A DNA stretch of 64,000 nt, from positions 22,063,484 to 22,127,483 of the forward strand of contig CM043968.1 in the NCBI GenBank assembly GCA_014529385.2. The letters run 5' to 3'. Each line of letters begins with the position of its first letter. Position 1 is the stretch's first letter. The position numbers and the translations under genes were made by a program. This DNA is from Adiantum capillus-veneris. Taxonomy: Eukaryota; Streptophyta; Polypodiopsida; Polypodiales; Pteridaceae. Below, piece after piece: positions 1-11,553 of this stretch. The notes beneath the pieces are model-generated. The model worked only from the letters and a program-made list of their open reading frames with translations, made no database searches and was not told the DNA's origin.

Positions 1-609
1 CATAAATGCCCAAGACTCGTTTATCAGTATTGAGCCTTCGGCTCTCATATGCTATGGCATGCCCTTCTTGAAGCAAAACTGCTCCTAGGCAATCACCACA
101 AACATCACATTGGACCTCAAATGGCTTTGAGAGATCCGGAAGCATGAGGACTAGTTGGAAAGTAAGCTTCTCTTTGAGCTTTTCAAAAGCATTTTTCTCC
201 TAGCAGTCCATACATACTTAACGTTCTTCTTAGTTAAGTCGTGCAGTGGTCCTGCTACTTGGAGAATTTTGCTATGAAGCGTCTATAGTATGCGCACATA
301 CCAATAAAGCTTCTTAGCTCATGTAGATTTCTTGGGTTAGGCCATGATTTTATTACCTCTAACTTTGATGGATCCATACGGATACCATCGTGAGAGATAA
401 TATGACCTAGGTATTGAATCTCTTGAAGGAAGAATTCACTTTTCTTTTGGTTGAGAAAAATCTTGTTCTCCCTCAATGCTTGAAAAATCACTTAGAGATG
501 TTGCTTATGTTCCTCCAAAGACTTGGAGTAGATGATGATATCATCAAAGAACACTCCAGTGAATTTGTGATAAGGTCTAAAAATTTTCTCCATCAGACGA
601 TTGAACGTG
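1..609 (-). pseudogene. Ty3/gypsy RT-RNase H fragment, copy 1 (cut by window edge)
   Basis: Minus-strand reading gives the end of RT with the FFDDIIIYS catalytic block near 520-560, then the connection region (LGHIISHDGI) at 255-491 and the start of RNase H (PFEVQCDVCG) near 110. An in-frame TAA separates the catalytic block from the connection region, and a 1-nt deletion near 255 shifts the frame before RNase H. The rest of the RNase H lies left of the window. Confidence 0.9.
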
Positions 610-1716
610 AGGTAATTTTGTGACCTTACTGCTTGAGAAATGCTTTATCATTATCTATTGCTTTTGTCTTGAGCAGTAGGTTATGGTTTCTTGGTGGTAT
701 ATGTGAAACTTGGTTGACTAGATCATGGGTGAGATGAACATTTATTGTCTCTTTGTCTTTGTTGGTCAAGGTGGCCTTCTCATTATACTAAATTGAGAAC
801 ATCAGATCATGTGCTCTCTCAAAATCTATTCCTCATGGGTGAAGTCTGAATAAAGTTTCCATCTGTAGACACTTTGACCCTTCAATAAATGAAAATGAGC
901 ACAACTTCATCAAAACTAGTTCAAACTTCACCAATGCAGCTAGGATATCTATAGGCACTAGTTCATGAGGCTATAGGTCAATTTTGAATCAAGGGGTCAT
1001 GGACCACGATCCATATTGGAACACCTATTGAGTTTTGATGATACCATCTAGTAAAGCATGCTTTGGTGATTATATGGTCCACTTCTTTTTGAATTTGAAT
1101 CATTGATTTAAGATTTATGTCAATTCTTAAAAACATTCTTAGACATAGAGAATTTTGATATTCTAGCATTTTGGCAAGGGTTTTAAAGTCCAAATGACTT
1201 GAAACTCTAGTGTTGGGTCATCTTTGGCATTTGGGACCTAAGGATATGTTTTTTTCTTGGTGGACAGGTTGTAGGGGGTCATGGATTGCAATATATGTTC
1301 TTCAACCATTTGGAGTAAGCTATTGAATTTACCCCATTGTACTCTAGTTGTAGAATGGTGTTTCCTTCCCCTGTTTCACGATAGTTACCCACCTTATTCA
1401 TTGGTACAGACTCTGCTTTGGGTTTTTAAGGTTGATTTGTCTATGATTTCACCTATAAGATTATCTTTTGGATGTTTTTCAGTCCCACTTTTTGCAAGTT
1501 TGACTCATTTGTTCCCACAAATGTGGTTTGATTCTTAGAAGTACAGTGACAATAATGGTGCATCTAATAGGAAAGACAAAAAATCATGTAAACTCTTAGT
1601 ATCCATCATCTGTGGAATCTGGTTTCAACTGAGATGTTATGATTCTTATTTTATAGTTTGTTTTGTGCTCCCCTATAAAGAACAATAGATTTTTTATAGC
1701 TACTGGTTTGCTCTCC

Positions 1717-2180
1717 CTAGATACTTTTGTACCTATACCCCCATATAATGATCGAATGTTCCAGGTAGATTTCATGATCCATATTGCTCTCAGTGATTGG
1801 TGCTGATAACAACATGGCACTTCCATCCTTTCTGTTTGTGATTGTTTTCCATAGAGAGTGTGACAACAATTCTTCCACCTCAGGAATTGGTGGTATCTCA
1901 AGCGATTTAGCCTTATTTGTGGTGTTCACTGCAACCCTCACATCCAATGGTCCTTCATCTTCAACTATTTTTGGTTTGACCATATGCAGTGTTTAAGTAG
2001 GTGTTCCCATCCACAAACATCACAAAATCCATGGAGTTTGATTAGTACTTCTGTATTGCTTTCTTTGAGCACTCTTGTTTCTACCTTTTCATGTACAAGA
2101 TTTAATTTCTCTAGAGTCTTTAAGGTTTTTGGTAGAATTAGAGCTTGGGCAATCTCTATGAGCTTATTGCACATATCCAT
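1717..2180 (-). pseudogene. Gag-like zinc-knuckle ORF in the tandem unit
   Basis: Two overlapping minus-strand ORFs, 1965-2180 and 1717-1983. The first ends with CDVCGWEHLLKHC, an exact C-x2-C-x4-H-x4-C spacing typical of retroelement Gag zinc knuckles. The second starts within its last codons in another frame and is rich in charged residues and proline, as linker regions are. Equivalent ORFs recur at 4453-4916, 7189-7652, 9925-10388, 12661-13124, 15398-15861, 18135-18598 and 20871-21334. I do not recognise the protein. A decayed gag of another retroelement is the best guess, supported only by the knuckle and the strand. A further minus ORF at 978-1193 (KEVDHIITKACF) faintly resembles the start of an RT domain. 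Confidence 0.4.
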
Positions 2181-2528
2181 TTATTTGGTTTTGAATTCAC
2201 GATGTGGATAAGTCAGCAATCTTTGTTCCAAAGTTTAATTGTTCTTCACTTTAGCCTTATAGGCTTGCAGCATAGCATTCAAATACTCGTTTACCTTTTC
2301 TACTAAAACTGATCCACCCTTTGAGTTTTCTTTTCTCTCTTGTTCACAATTGAGTTGTTCCTTTATTTGGTTTTTTTTTTCCAAGGACGTCTACTCCCTT
2401 AGCCTCTTTGCTTTCATTTTGTCTTGTTTGGTTTTCCAAGATTTATGTTGAGTGCTCACTGGTCTATTTTCAAATTTAGTTTGTTCTAGAAGTTTCAACT
2501 CGTCGTTCAAATTTTTTTCTTTGTGTTA

Positions 2529-3345
2529 CTAGCTTGATTGTGCTTACCAGCTATGTGAGCAATATGGAAATTAAATTGCGAAAGAAAATTTTCCCACCTC
2601 ATTTGTTTGTCGGAAAGCTTGGTTTGCGTCATGAAATACTTAAGACTTTGGTGGTCGGTTCGTAGGATAAATGGAGTCCCCAATAGGTAGTGCTTCCATG
2701 TGTCTAGGGCATGTAAAATAGCTAAAAGCTCTTCCTCATAAATGCCCAAGACTCGTTTATCAGTATTGAGCCTTCGGCTCTCATATGCTATGGCATGCCC
2801 TTCTTGAAGCAAAACTGCTCCTAGGCAATCACCACAAACATCACATTGGACCTCAAATGGCTTTGAGAGATCCGGAAGCATGAGGACTAGTTGGAAAGTA
2901 AGCTTCTCTTTGAGCTTTTCAAAAGCATTTTTCTCCTAGCAGTCCATACATACTTAACGTTCTTCTTAGTTAAGTCGTGCAGTGGTCCTGCTACTTGGAG
3001 AATTTTGCTATGAAGCGTCTATAGTATGCGCACATACCAATAAAGCTTCTTAGCTCATGTAGATTTCTTGGGTTAGGCCATGATTTTATTACCTCTAACT
3101 TTGATGGATCCATACGGATACCATCGTGAGAGATAATATGACCTAGGTATTGAATCTCTTGAAGGAAGAATTCACTTTTCTTTTGGTTGAGAAAAATCTT
3201 GTTCTCCCTCAATGCTTGAAAAATCACTTAGAGATGTTGCTTATGTTCCTCCAAAGACTTGGAGTAGATGATGATATCATCAAAGAACACTCCAGTGAAT
3301 TTGCGATAAGGTCTAAAAATTTTCTCCATCAGACGATTGAACGTG
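2529..3345 (-). pseudogene. Ty3/gypsy RT-RNase H fragment, copy 2 (reference description)
   Basis: The minus strand reads, in order: TFNRLMEK and FFDDIIIYSKSLEEH (RT catalytic aspartates), an in-frame TAA where element C has CAG, the RT connection region at 2991-3227 (LGHIISHDGIRMDPSKLEV), a 1-nt deletion that shifts the frame at KFS, and RNase H at 2507-2881 with PFEVQCDVCG, EEELLAILHAL and RTDHQSLKYF. It breaks off at HIAGKHNQ before the expected ADALSR end. About 270 residues of a normally ~1,000-residue polyprotein remain. It closely resembles element C at 44,560-45,330, but keeps the GMCAYYRRFIA stretch that C lacks. It cannot encode a working enzyme. Confidence 0.93.
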
Positions 3346-5472
3346 AGGTAATTTTGTGACCTTACTGCTTGAGAAATGCTTTATCATTATCTATTGCTTT
3401 TGTCTTGAGCAGTAGGTTATGGTTTCTTGGTGGTATATGTGAAACTTGGTTGACTAGATCATGGGTGAGATGAACATTTATTGTCTCTTTGTCTTTGTTG
3501 GTCAAGGTGGCCTTCTCATTATACTAAATTGAGAACATCAGATCATGTGCTCTCTCAAAATCTATTCCTCATGGGTGAAGTCTGAATAAAGTTTCCATCT
3601 GTAGACACTTTGACCCTTCAATAAATGAAAATGAGCACAACTTCATCAAAACTAGTTCAAACTTCACCAATGCAGCTAGGATATCTATAGGCACTAGTTC
3701 ATGAGGCTATAGGTCAATTTTGAATCAAGGGGTCATGGACCACGATCCATATTGGAACACCTATTGAGTTTTGATGATACCATCTAGTAAAGCATGCTTT
3801 GGTGATTATATGGTCCACTTCTTTTTGAATTTGAATCATTGATTTAAGATTTATGTCAATTCTTAAAAACATTCTTAGACATAGAGAATTTTGATATTCT
3901 AGCATTTTGGCAAGGGTTTTAAAGTCCAAATGACTTGAAACTCTAGTGTTGGGTCATCTTTGGCATTTGGGACCTAAGGATATGTTTTTTTCTTGGTGGA
4001 CAGGTTGTAGGGGGTCATGGATTGCAATATATGTTCTTCAACCATTTGGAGTAAGCTATTGAATTTACCCCATTGTACTCTAGTTGTAGAATGGTGTTTC
4101 CTTCCCCTGTTTCACGATAGTTACCCACCTTATTCATTGGTACAGACTCTGCTTTGGGTTTTTAAGGTTGATTTGTCTATGATTTCACCTATAAGATTAT
4201 CTTTTGGATGTTTTTCAGTCCCACTTTTTGCAAGTTTGACTCATTTGTTCCCACAAATGTGGTTTGATTCTTAGAAGTACAGTGACAATAATGGTGCATC
4301 TAATAGGAAAGACAAAAAATCATGTAAACTCTTAGTATCCATCATCTGTGGAATCTGGTTTCAACTGAGATGTTATGATTCTTATTTTATAGTTTGTTTT
4401 GTGCTCCCCTATAAAGAACAATAGATTTTTTATAGCTACTGGTTTGCTCTCCCTAGATACTTTTGTACCTATACCCCCATATAATGATCGAATGTTCCAG
4501 GTAGATTTCATGATCCATATTGCTCTCAGTGATTGGTGCTGATAACAACATGGCACTTCCATCCTTTCTGTTTGTGATTGTTTTCCATAGAGAGTGTGAC
4601 AACAATTCTTCCACCTCAGGAATTGGTGGTATCTCAAGCGATTTAGCCTTATTTGTGGTGTTCACTGCAACCCTCACATCCAATGGTCCTTCATCTTCAA
4701 CTATTTTTGGTTTGACCATATGCAGTGTTTAAGTAGGTGTTCCCATCCACAAACATCACAAAATCCATGGAGTTTGATTAGTACTTCTGTATTGCTTTCT
4801 TTGAGCACTCTTGTTTCTACCTTTTCATGTACAAGATTTAATTTCTCTAGAGTCTTTAAGGTTTTTGGTAGAATTAGAGCTTGGGCAATCTCTATGAGCT
4901 TATTGCACATATCCATTTATTTGGTTTTGAATTCACGATGTGGATAAGTCAGCAATCTTTGTTCCAAAGTTTAATTGTTCTTCACTCTAGCCTTATAGGC
5001 TTGCAGCATAGCATTCAAATACTCGTTTACCTTTTCTACTAAAACTGATCCACCCTTTGAGTTTTCTTTTCTCTCTTGTTCACAATTGAGTTGTTCCTTT
5101 ATTTGGTTTTTTTTTTCCAAGGACGTCTACTCCCTTAGCCTCTTTGCTTTCATTTTGTCTTGTTTGGTTTTCCAAGATTTATGTTGAGTGCTCACTGGTC
5201 TATTTTCAAATTTAGTTTGTTCTAGAAGTTTCAACTCGTCGTTCAAATTTTTTTCTTTGTGTTACCAGCTTGATTGTGCTTACCAGCTATGTGAGCAATA
5301 TGGAAATTAAATTGCGAAAGAAAATTTTCCCACCTCATTTGTTTGTCGGAAAGCTTGGTTTGCGTCATGAAATACTTAAGACTTTGGTGGTCGGTTCGTA
5401 GGATAAATGGAGTCCCCAATAGGTAGTGCTTCCATGTGTCTAGGGCATGTAAAATAGCTAAAAGCTCTTCCT
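2737..5472. repeat. Tandem unit copy 2
   Basis: Matches the consensus unit with no private indel seen. It is used here as the reference copy for internal positions: RNase H to RT on the minus strand at 2529-3345 (spanning the copy 1/2 border), RT-like N-terminal motif ORF at 3714-3929, and zinc-knuckle ORF at 4701-4916. Confidence 0.95.
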
Positions 5473-6081
5473 CATAAATGCCCAAGACTCGTTTATCAGT
5501 ATTGAGCCTTCGGCTCTCATATGCTATGGCATGCCCTTCTTGAAGCAAAACTGCTCCTAGGCAATCACCACAAACATCACATTGGACCTCAAATGGCTTT
5601 GAGAGATCCGGAAGCATGAGGACTAGTTGGAAAGTAAGCTTCTCTTTGAGCTTTTCAAAAGCATTTTTCTCCTAGCAGTCCATACATACTTAACGTTCTT
5701 CTTAGTTAAGTCGTGCAGTGGTCCTGCTACTTGGAGAATTTTGCTATGAAGCGTCTATAGTATGCGCACATACCAATAAAGCTTCTTAGCTCATGTAGAT
5801 TTCTTGGGTTAGGCCATGATTTTATTACCTCTAACTTTGATGGATCCATACGGATACCATCGTGAGAGATAATATGACCTAGGTATTGAATCTCTTGAAG
5901 GAAGAATTCACTTTTCTTTTGGTTGAGAAAAATCTTGTTCTCCCTCAATGCTTGAAAAATCACTTAGAGATGTTGCTTATGTTCCTCCAAAGACTTGGAG
6001 TAGATGATGATATCATCAAAGAACACTCCAGTGAATTTGCGATAAGGTCTAAAAATTTTCTCCATCAGACGATTGAACGTG
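5265..6081 (-). pseudogene. Ty3/gypsy RT-RNase H fragment, copy 3
   Basis: Same structure and the same TAA and frameshift as the copy at 2529-3345. The RNase H reading frame is 5243-5617 and the RT connection ORF 5727-5963. Confidence 0.92.
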
Positions 6082-8208
6082 AGGTAATTTTGTGACCTTA
6101 CTGCTTGAGAAATGCTTTATCATTATCTATTGCTTTTGTCTTGAGCAGTAGGTTATGGTTTCTTGGTGGTATATGTGAAACTTGGTTGACTAGATCATGG
6201 GTGAGATGAACATTTATTGTCTCTTTGTCTTTGTTGGTCAAGGTGGCCTTCTCATTATACTAAATTGAGAACATCAGATCATGTGCTCTCTCAAAATCTA
6301 TTCCTCATGGGTGAAGTCTGAATAAAGTTTCCATCTGTAGACACTTTGACCCTTCAATAAATGAAAATGAGCACAACTTCATCAAAACTAGTTCAAACTT
6401 CACCAATGCAGCTAGGATATCTATAGGCACTAGTTCATGAGGCTATAGGTCAATTTTGAATCAAGGGGTCATGGACCACGATCCATATTGGAACACCTAT
6501 TGAGTTTTGATGATACCATCTAGTAAAGCATGCTTTGGTGATTATATGGTCCACTTCTTTTTGAATTTGAATCATTGATTTAAGATTTATGTCAATTCTT
6601 AAAAACATTCTTAGACATAGAGAATTTTGATATTCTAGCATTTTGGCAAGGGTTTTAAAGTCCAAATGACTTGAAACTCTAGTGTTGGGTCATCTTTGGC
6701 ATTTGGGACCTAAGGATATGTTTTTTTCTTGGTGGACAGGTTGTAGGGGGTCATGGATTGCAATATATGTTCTTCAACCATTTGGAGTAAGCTATTGAAT
6801 TTACCCCATTGTACTCTAGTTGTAGAATGGTGTTTCCTTCCCCTGTTTCACGATAGTTACCCACCTTATTCATTGGTACAGACTCTGCTTTGGGTTTTTA
6901 AGGTTGATTTGTCTATGATTTCACCTATAAGATTATCTTTTGGATGTTTTTCAGTCCCACTTTTTGCAAGTTTGACTCATTTGTTCCCACAAATGTGGTT
7001 TGATTCTTAGAAGTACAGTGACAATAATGGTGCATCTAATAGGAAAGACAAAAAATCATGTAAACTCTTAGTATCCATCATCTGTGGAATCTGGTTTCAA
7101 CTGAGATGTTATGATTCTTATTTTATAGTTTGTTTTGTGCTCCCCTATAAAGAACAATAGATTTTTTATAGCTACTGGTTTGCTCTCCCTAGATACTTTT
7201 GTACCTATACCCCCATATAATGATCGAATGTTCCAGGTAGATTTCATGATCCATATTGCTCTCAGTGATTGGTGCTGATAACAACATGGCACTTCCATCC
7301 TTTCTGTTTGTGATTGTTTTCCATAGAGAGTGTGACAACAATTCTTCCACCTCAGGAATTGGTGGTATCTCAAGCGATTTAGCCTTATTTGTGGTGTTCA
7401 CTGCAACCCTCACATCCAATGGTCCTTCATCTTCAACTATTTTTGGTTTGACCATATGCAGTGTTTAAGTAGGTGTTCCCATCCACAAACATCACAAAAT
7501 CCATGGAGTTTGATTAGTACTTCTGTATTGCTTTCTTTGAGCACTCTTGTTTCTACCTTTTCATGTACAAGATTTAATTTCTCTAGAGTCTTTAAGGTTT
7601 TTGGTAGAATTAGAGCTTGGGCAATCTCTATGAGCTTATTGCACATATCCATTTATTTGGTTTTGAATTCACGATGTGGATAAGTCAGCAATCTTTGTTC
7701 CAAAGTTTAATTGTTCTTCACTCTAGCCTTATAGGCTTGCAGCATAGCATTCAAATACTCGTTTACCTTTTCTACTAAAACTGATCCACCCTTTGAGTTT
7801 TCTTTTCTCTCTTGTTCACAATTGAGTTGTTCCTTTATTTGGTTTTTTTTTTCCAAGGACGTCTACTCCCTTAGCCTCTTTGCTTTCATTTTGTCTTGTT
7901 TGGTTTTCCAAGATTTATGTTGAGTGCTCACTGGTCTATTTTCAAATTTAGTTTGTTCTAGAAGTTTCAACTCGTCGTTCAAATTTTTTTCTTTGTGTTA
8001 CCAGCTTGATTGTGCTTACCAGCTATGTGAGCAATATGGAAATTAAATTGCGAAAGAAAATTTTCCCACCTCATTTGTTTGTCGGAAAGCTTGGTTTGCG
8101 TCATGAAATACTTAAGACTTTGGTGGTCGGTTCGTAGGATAAATGGAGTCCCCAATAGGTAGTGCTTCCATGTGTCTAGGGCATGTAAAATAGCTAAAAG
8201 CTCTTCCT
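5473..8208. repeat. Tandem unit copy 3
   Basis: Consensus-length unit; no private change was noticed. The zinc-knuckle ORF is at 7437-7652 and the overlapping downstream ORF at 7189-7455, both minus strand. Confidence 0.95.
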
Positions 8209-8817
8209 CATAAATGCCCAAGACTCGTTTATCAGTATTGAGCCTTCGGCTCTCATATGCTATGGCATGCCCTTCTTGAAGCAAAACTGCTCCTAGGCAA
8301 TCACCACAAACATCACATTGGACCTCAAATGGCTTTGAGAGATCCGGAAGCATGAGGACTAGTTGGAAAGTAAGCTTCTCTTTGAGCTTTTCAAAAGCAT
8401 TTTTCTCCTAGCAGTCCATACATACTTAACGTTCTTCTTAGTTAAGTCGTGCAGTGGTCCTGCTACTTGGAGAATTTTGCTATGAAGCGTCTATAGTATG
8501 CGCACATACCAATAAAGCTTCTTAGCTCATGTAGATTTCTTGGGTTAGGCCATGATTTTATTACCTCTAACTTTGATGGATCCATACGGATACCATCGTG
8601 AGAGATAATATGACCTAGGTATTGAATCTCTTGAAGGAAGAATTCACTTTTCTTTTGGTTGAGAAAAATCTTGTTCTCCCTCAATGCTTGAAAAATCACT
8701 TAGAGATGTTGCTTATGTTCCTCCAAAGACTTGGAGTAGATGATGATATCATCAAAGAACACTCCAGTGAATTTGCGATAAGGTCTAAAAATTTTCTCCA
8801 TCAGACGATTGAACGTG
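8001..8817 (-). pseudogene. Ty3/gypsy RT-RNase H fragment, copy 4
   Basis: RNase H reading frame 7979-8353 and RT connection ORF 8463-8699, identical in sequence to the neighbouring copies as far as can be seen. Confidence 0.92.
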
Positions 8818-10944
8818 AGGTAATTTTGTGACCTTACTGCTTGAGAAATGCTTTATCATTATCTATTGCTTTTGTCTTGAGCAGTAGGTTATGGTTTCTT
8901 GGTGGTATATGTGAAACTTGGTTGACTAGATCATGGGTGAGATGAACATTTATTGTCTCTTTGTCTTTGTTGGTCAAGGTGGCCTTCTCATTATACTAAA
9001 TTGAGAACATCAGATCATGTGCTCTCTCAAAATCTATTCCTCATGGGTGAAGTCTGAATAAAGTTTCCATCTGTAGACACTTTGACCCTTCAATAAATGA
9101 AAATGAGCACAACTTCATCAAAACTAGTTCAAACTTCACCAATGCAGCTAGGATATCTATAGGCACTAGTTCATGAGGCTATAGGTCAATTTTGAATCAA
9201 GGGGTCATGGACCACGATCCATATTGGAACACCTATTGAGTTTTGATGATACCATCTAGTAAAGCATGCTTTGGTGATTATATGGTCCACTTCTTTTTGA
9301 ATTTGAATCATTGATTTAAGATTTATGTCAATTCTTAAAAACATTCTTAGACATAGAGAATTTTGATATTCTAGCATTTTGGCAAGGGTTTTAAAGTCCA
9401 AATGACTTGAAACTCTAGTGTTGGGTCATCTTTGGCATTTGGGACCTAAGGATATGTTTTTTTCTTGGTGGACAGGTTGTAGGGGGTCATGGATTGCAAT
9501 ATATGTTCTTCAACCATTTGGAGTAAGCTATTGAATTTACCCCATTGTACTCTAGTTGTAGAATGGTGTTTCCTTCCCCTGTTTCACGATAGTTACCCAC
9601 CTTATTCATTGGTACAGACTCTGCTTTGGGTTTTTAAGGTTGATTTGTCTATGATTTCACCTATAAGATTATCTTTTGGATGTTTTTCAGTCCCACTTTT
9701 TGCAAGTTTGACTCATTTGTTCCCACAAATGTGGTTTGATTCTTAGAAGTACAGTGACAATAATGGTGCATCTAATAGGAAAGACAAAAAATCATGTAAA
9801 CTCTTAGTATCCATCATCTGTGGAATCTGGTTTCAACTGAGATGTTATGATTCTTATTTTATAGTTTGTTTTGTGCTCCCCTATAAAGAACAATAGATTT
9901 TTTATAGCTACTGGTTTGCTCTCCCTAGATACTTTTGTACCTATACCCCCATATAATGATCGAATGTTCCAGGTAGATTTCATGATCCATATTGCTCTCA
10001 GTGATTGGTGCTGATAACAACATGGCACTTCCATCCTTTCTGTTTGTGATTGTTTTCCATAGAGAGTGTGACAACAATTCTTCCACCTCAAGAATTGGTG
10101 GTATCTCAAGCGATTTAGCCTTATTTGTGGTGTTCACTGCAACCCTCACATCCAATGGTCCTTCATCTTCAACTATTTTTGGTTTGACCATATGCAGTGT
10201 TTAAGTAGGTGTTCCCATCCACAAACATCACAAAATCCATGGAGTTTGATTAGTACTTCTGTATTGCTTTCTTTGAGCACTCTTGTTTCTACCTTTTCAT
10301 GTACAAGATTTAATTTCTCTAGAGTCTTTAAGGTTTTTGGTAGAATTAGAGCTTGGGCAATCTCTATGAGCTTATTGCACATATCCATTTATTTGGTTTT
10401 GAATTCACGATGTGGATAAGTCAGCAATCTTTGTTCCAAAGTTTAATTGTTCTTCACTCTAGCCTTATAGGCTTGCAGCATAGCATTCAAATACTCGTTT
10501 ACCTTTTCTACTAAAACTGATCCACCCTTTGAGTTTTCTTTTCTCTCTTGTTCACAATTGAGTTGTTCCTTTATTTGGTTTTTTTTTTCCAAGGACGTCT
10601 ACTCCCTTAGCCTCTTTGCTTTCATTTTGTCTTGTTTGGTTTTCCAAGATTTATGTTGAGTGCTCACTGGTCTATTTTCAAATTTAGTTTGTTCTAGAAG
10701 TTTCAACTCGTCGTTCAAATTTTTTTCTTTGTGTTACCAGCTTGATTGTGCTTACCAGCTATGTGAGCAATATGGAAATTAAATTGCGAAAGAAAATTTT
10801 CCCACCTCATTTGTTTGTCGGAAAGCTTGGTTTGCGTCATGAAATACTTAAGACTTTGGTGGTCGGTTCGTAGGATAAATGGAGTCCCCAATAGGTAGTG
10901 CTTCCATGTGTCTAGGGCATGTAAAATAGCTAAAAGCTCTTCCT
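8209..10944. repeat. Tandem unit copy 4
   Basis: Consensus length. One private substitution at 10,091 (A where other copies have G) changes a Pro codon to Leu in the minus-strand ORF at 9925-10191. That is a neutral-looking change, as expected for a non-functional repeat. Confidence 0.95.
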
Positions 10945-11553
10945 CATAAATGCCCAAGACTCGTTTATCAGTATTGAGCCTTCGGCTCTCATATGCTATG
11001 GCATGCCCTTCTTGAAGCAAAACTGCTCCTAGGCAATCACCACAAACATCACATTGGACCTCAAATGGCTTTGAGAGATCCGGAAGCATGAGGACTAGTT
11101 GGAAAGTAAGCTTCTCTTTGAGCTTTTCAAAAGCATTTTTCTCCTAGCAGTCCATACATACTTAACGTTCTTCTTAGTTAAGTCGTGCAGTGGTCCTGCT
11201 ACTTGGAGAATTTTGCTATGAAGCGTCTATAGTATGCGCACATACCAATAAAGCTTCTTAGCTCATGTAGATTTCTTGGGTTAGGCCATGATTTTATTAC
11301 CTCTAACTTTGATGGATCCATACGGATACCATCGTGAGAGATAATATGACCTAGGTATTGAATCTCTTGAAGGAAGAATTCACTTTTCTTTTGGTTGAGA
11401 AAAATCTTGTTCTCCCTCAATGCTTGAAAAATCACTTAGAGATGTTGCTTATGTTCCTCCAAAGACTTGGAGTAGATGATGATATCATCAAAGAACACTC
11501 CAGTGAATTTGCGATAAGGTCTAAAAATTTTCTCCATCAGACGATTGAACGTG
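10737..11553 (-). pseudogene. Ty3/gypsy RT-RNase H fragment, copy 5
   Basis: RNase H reading frame 10715-11089 and RT connection ORF 11199-11435, with the shared inactivating changes. Confidence 0.92.

Larger units (their letters stand above)
1..2736. repeat. Tandem unit copy 1
   Basis: First full period in the window. Private differences from later copies are T at 568 (others C), T at 2251 (others C) and T at 2530 (others C). These make it the most divergent of the well-resolved copies, as expected for a unit further from the homogenised core. The window begins inside the RNase H part of the unit. Confidence 0.95.

Noticed and set aside
414-2211. Plus-strand ORFs of 69-85 codons in every tandem unit (for example 414-623, 1281-1538, 1784-1996, 1984-2211).
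   Set aside because: They repeat only because the unit repeats, lie opposite the RT fragment or the zinc-knuckle ORF, and show no protein motif. Identity between copies is no evidence of selection in a homogenised array.
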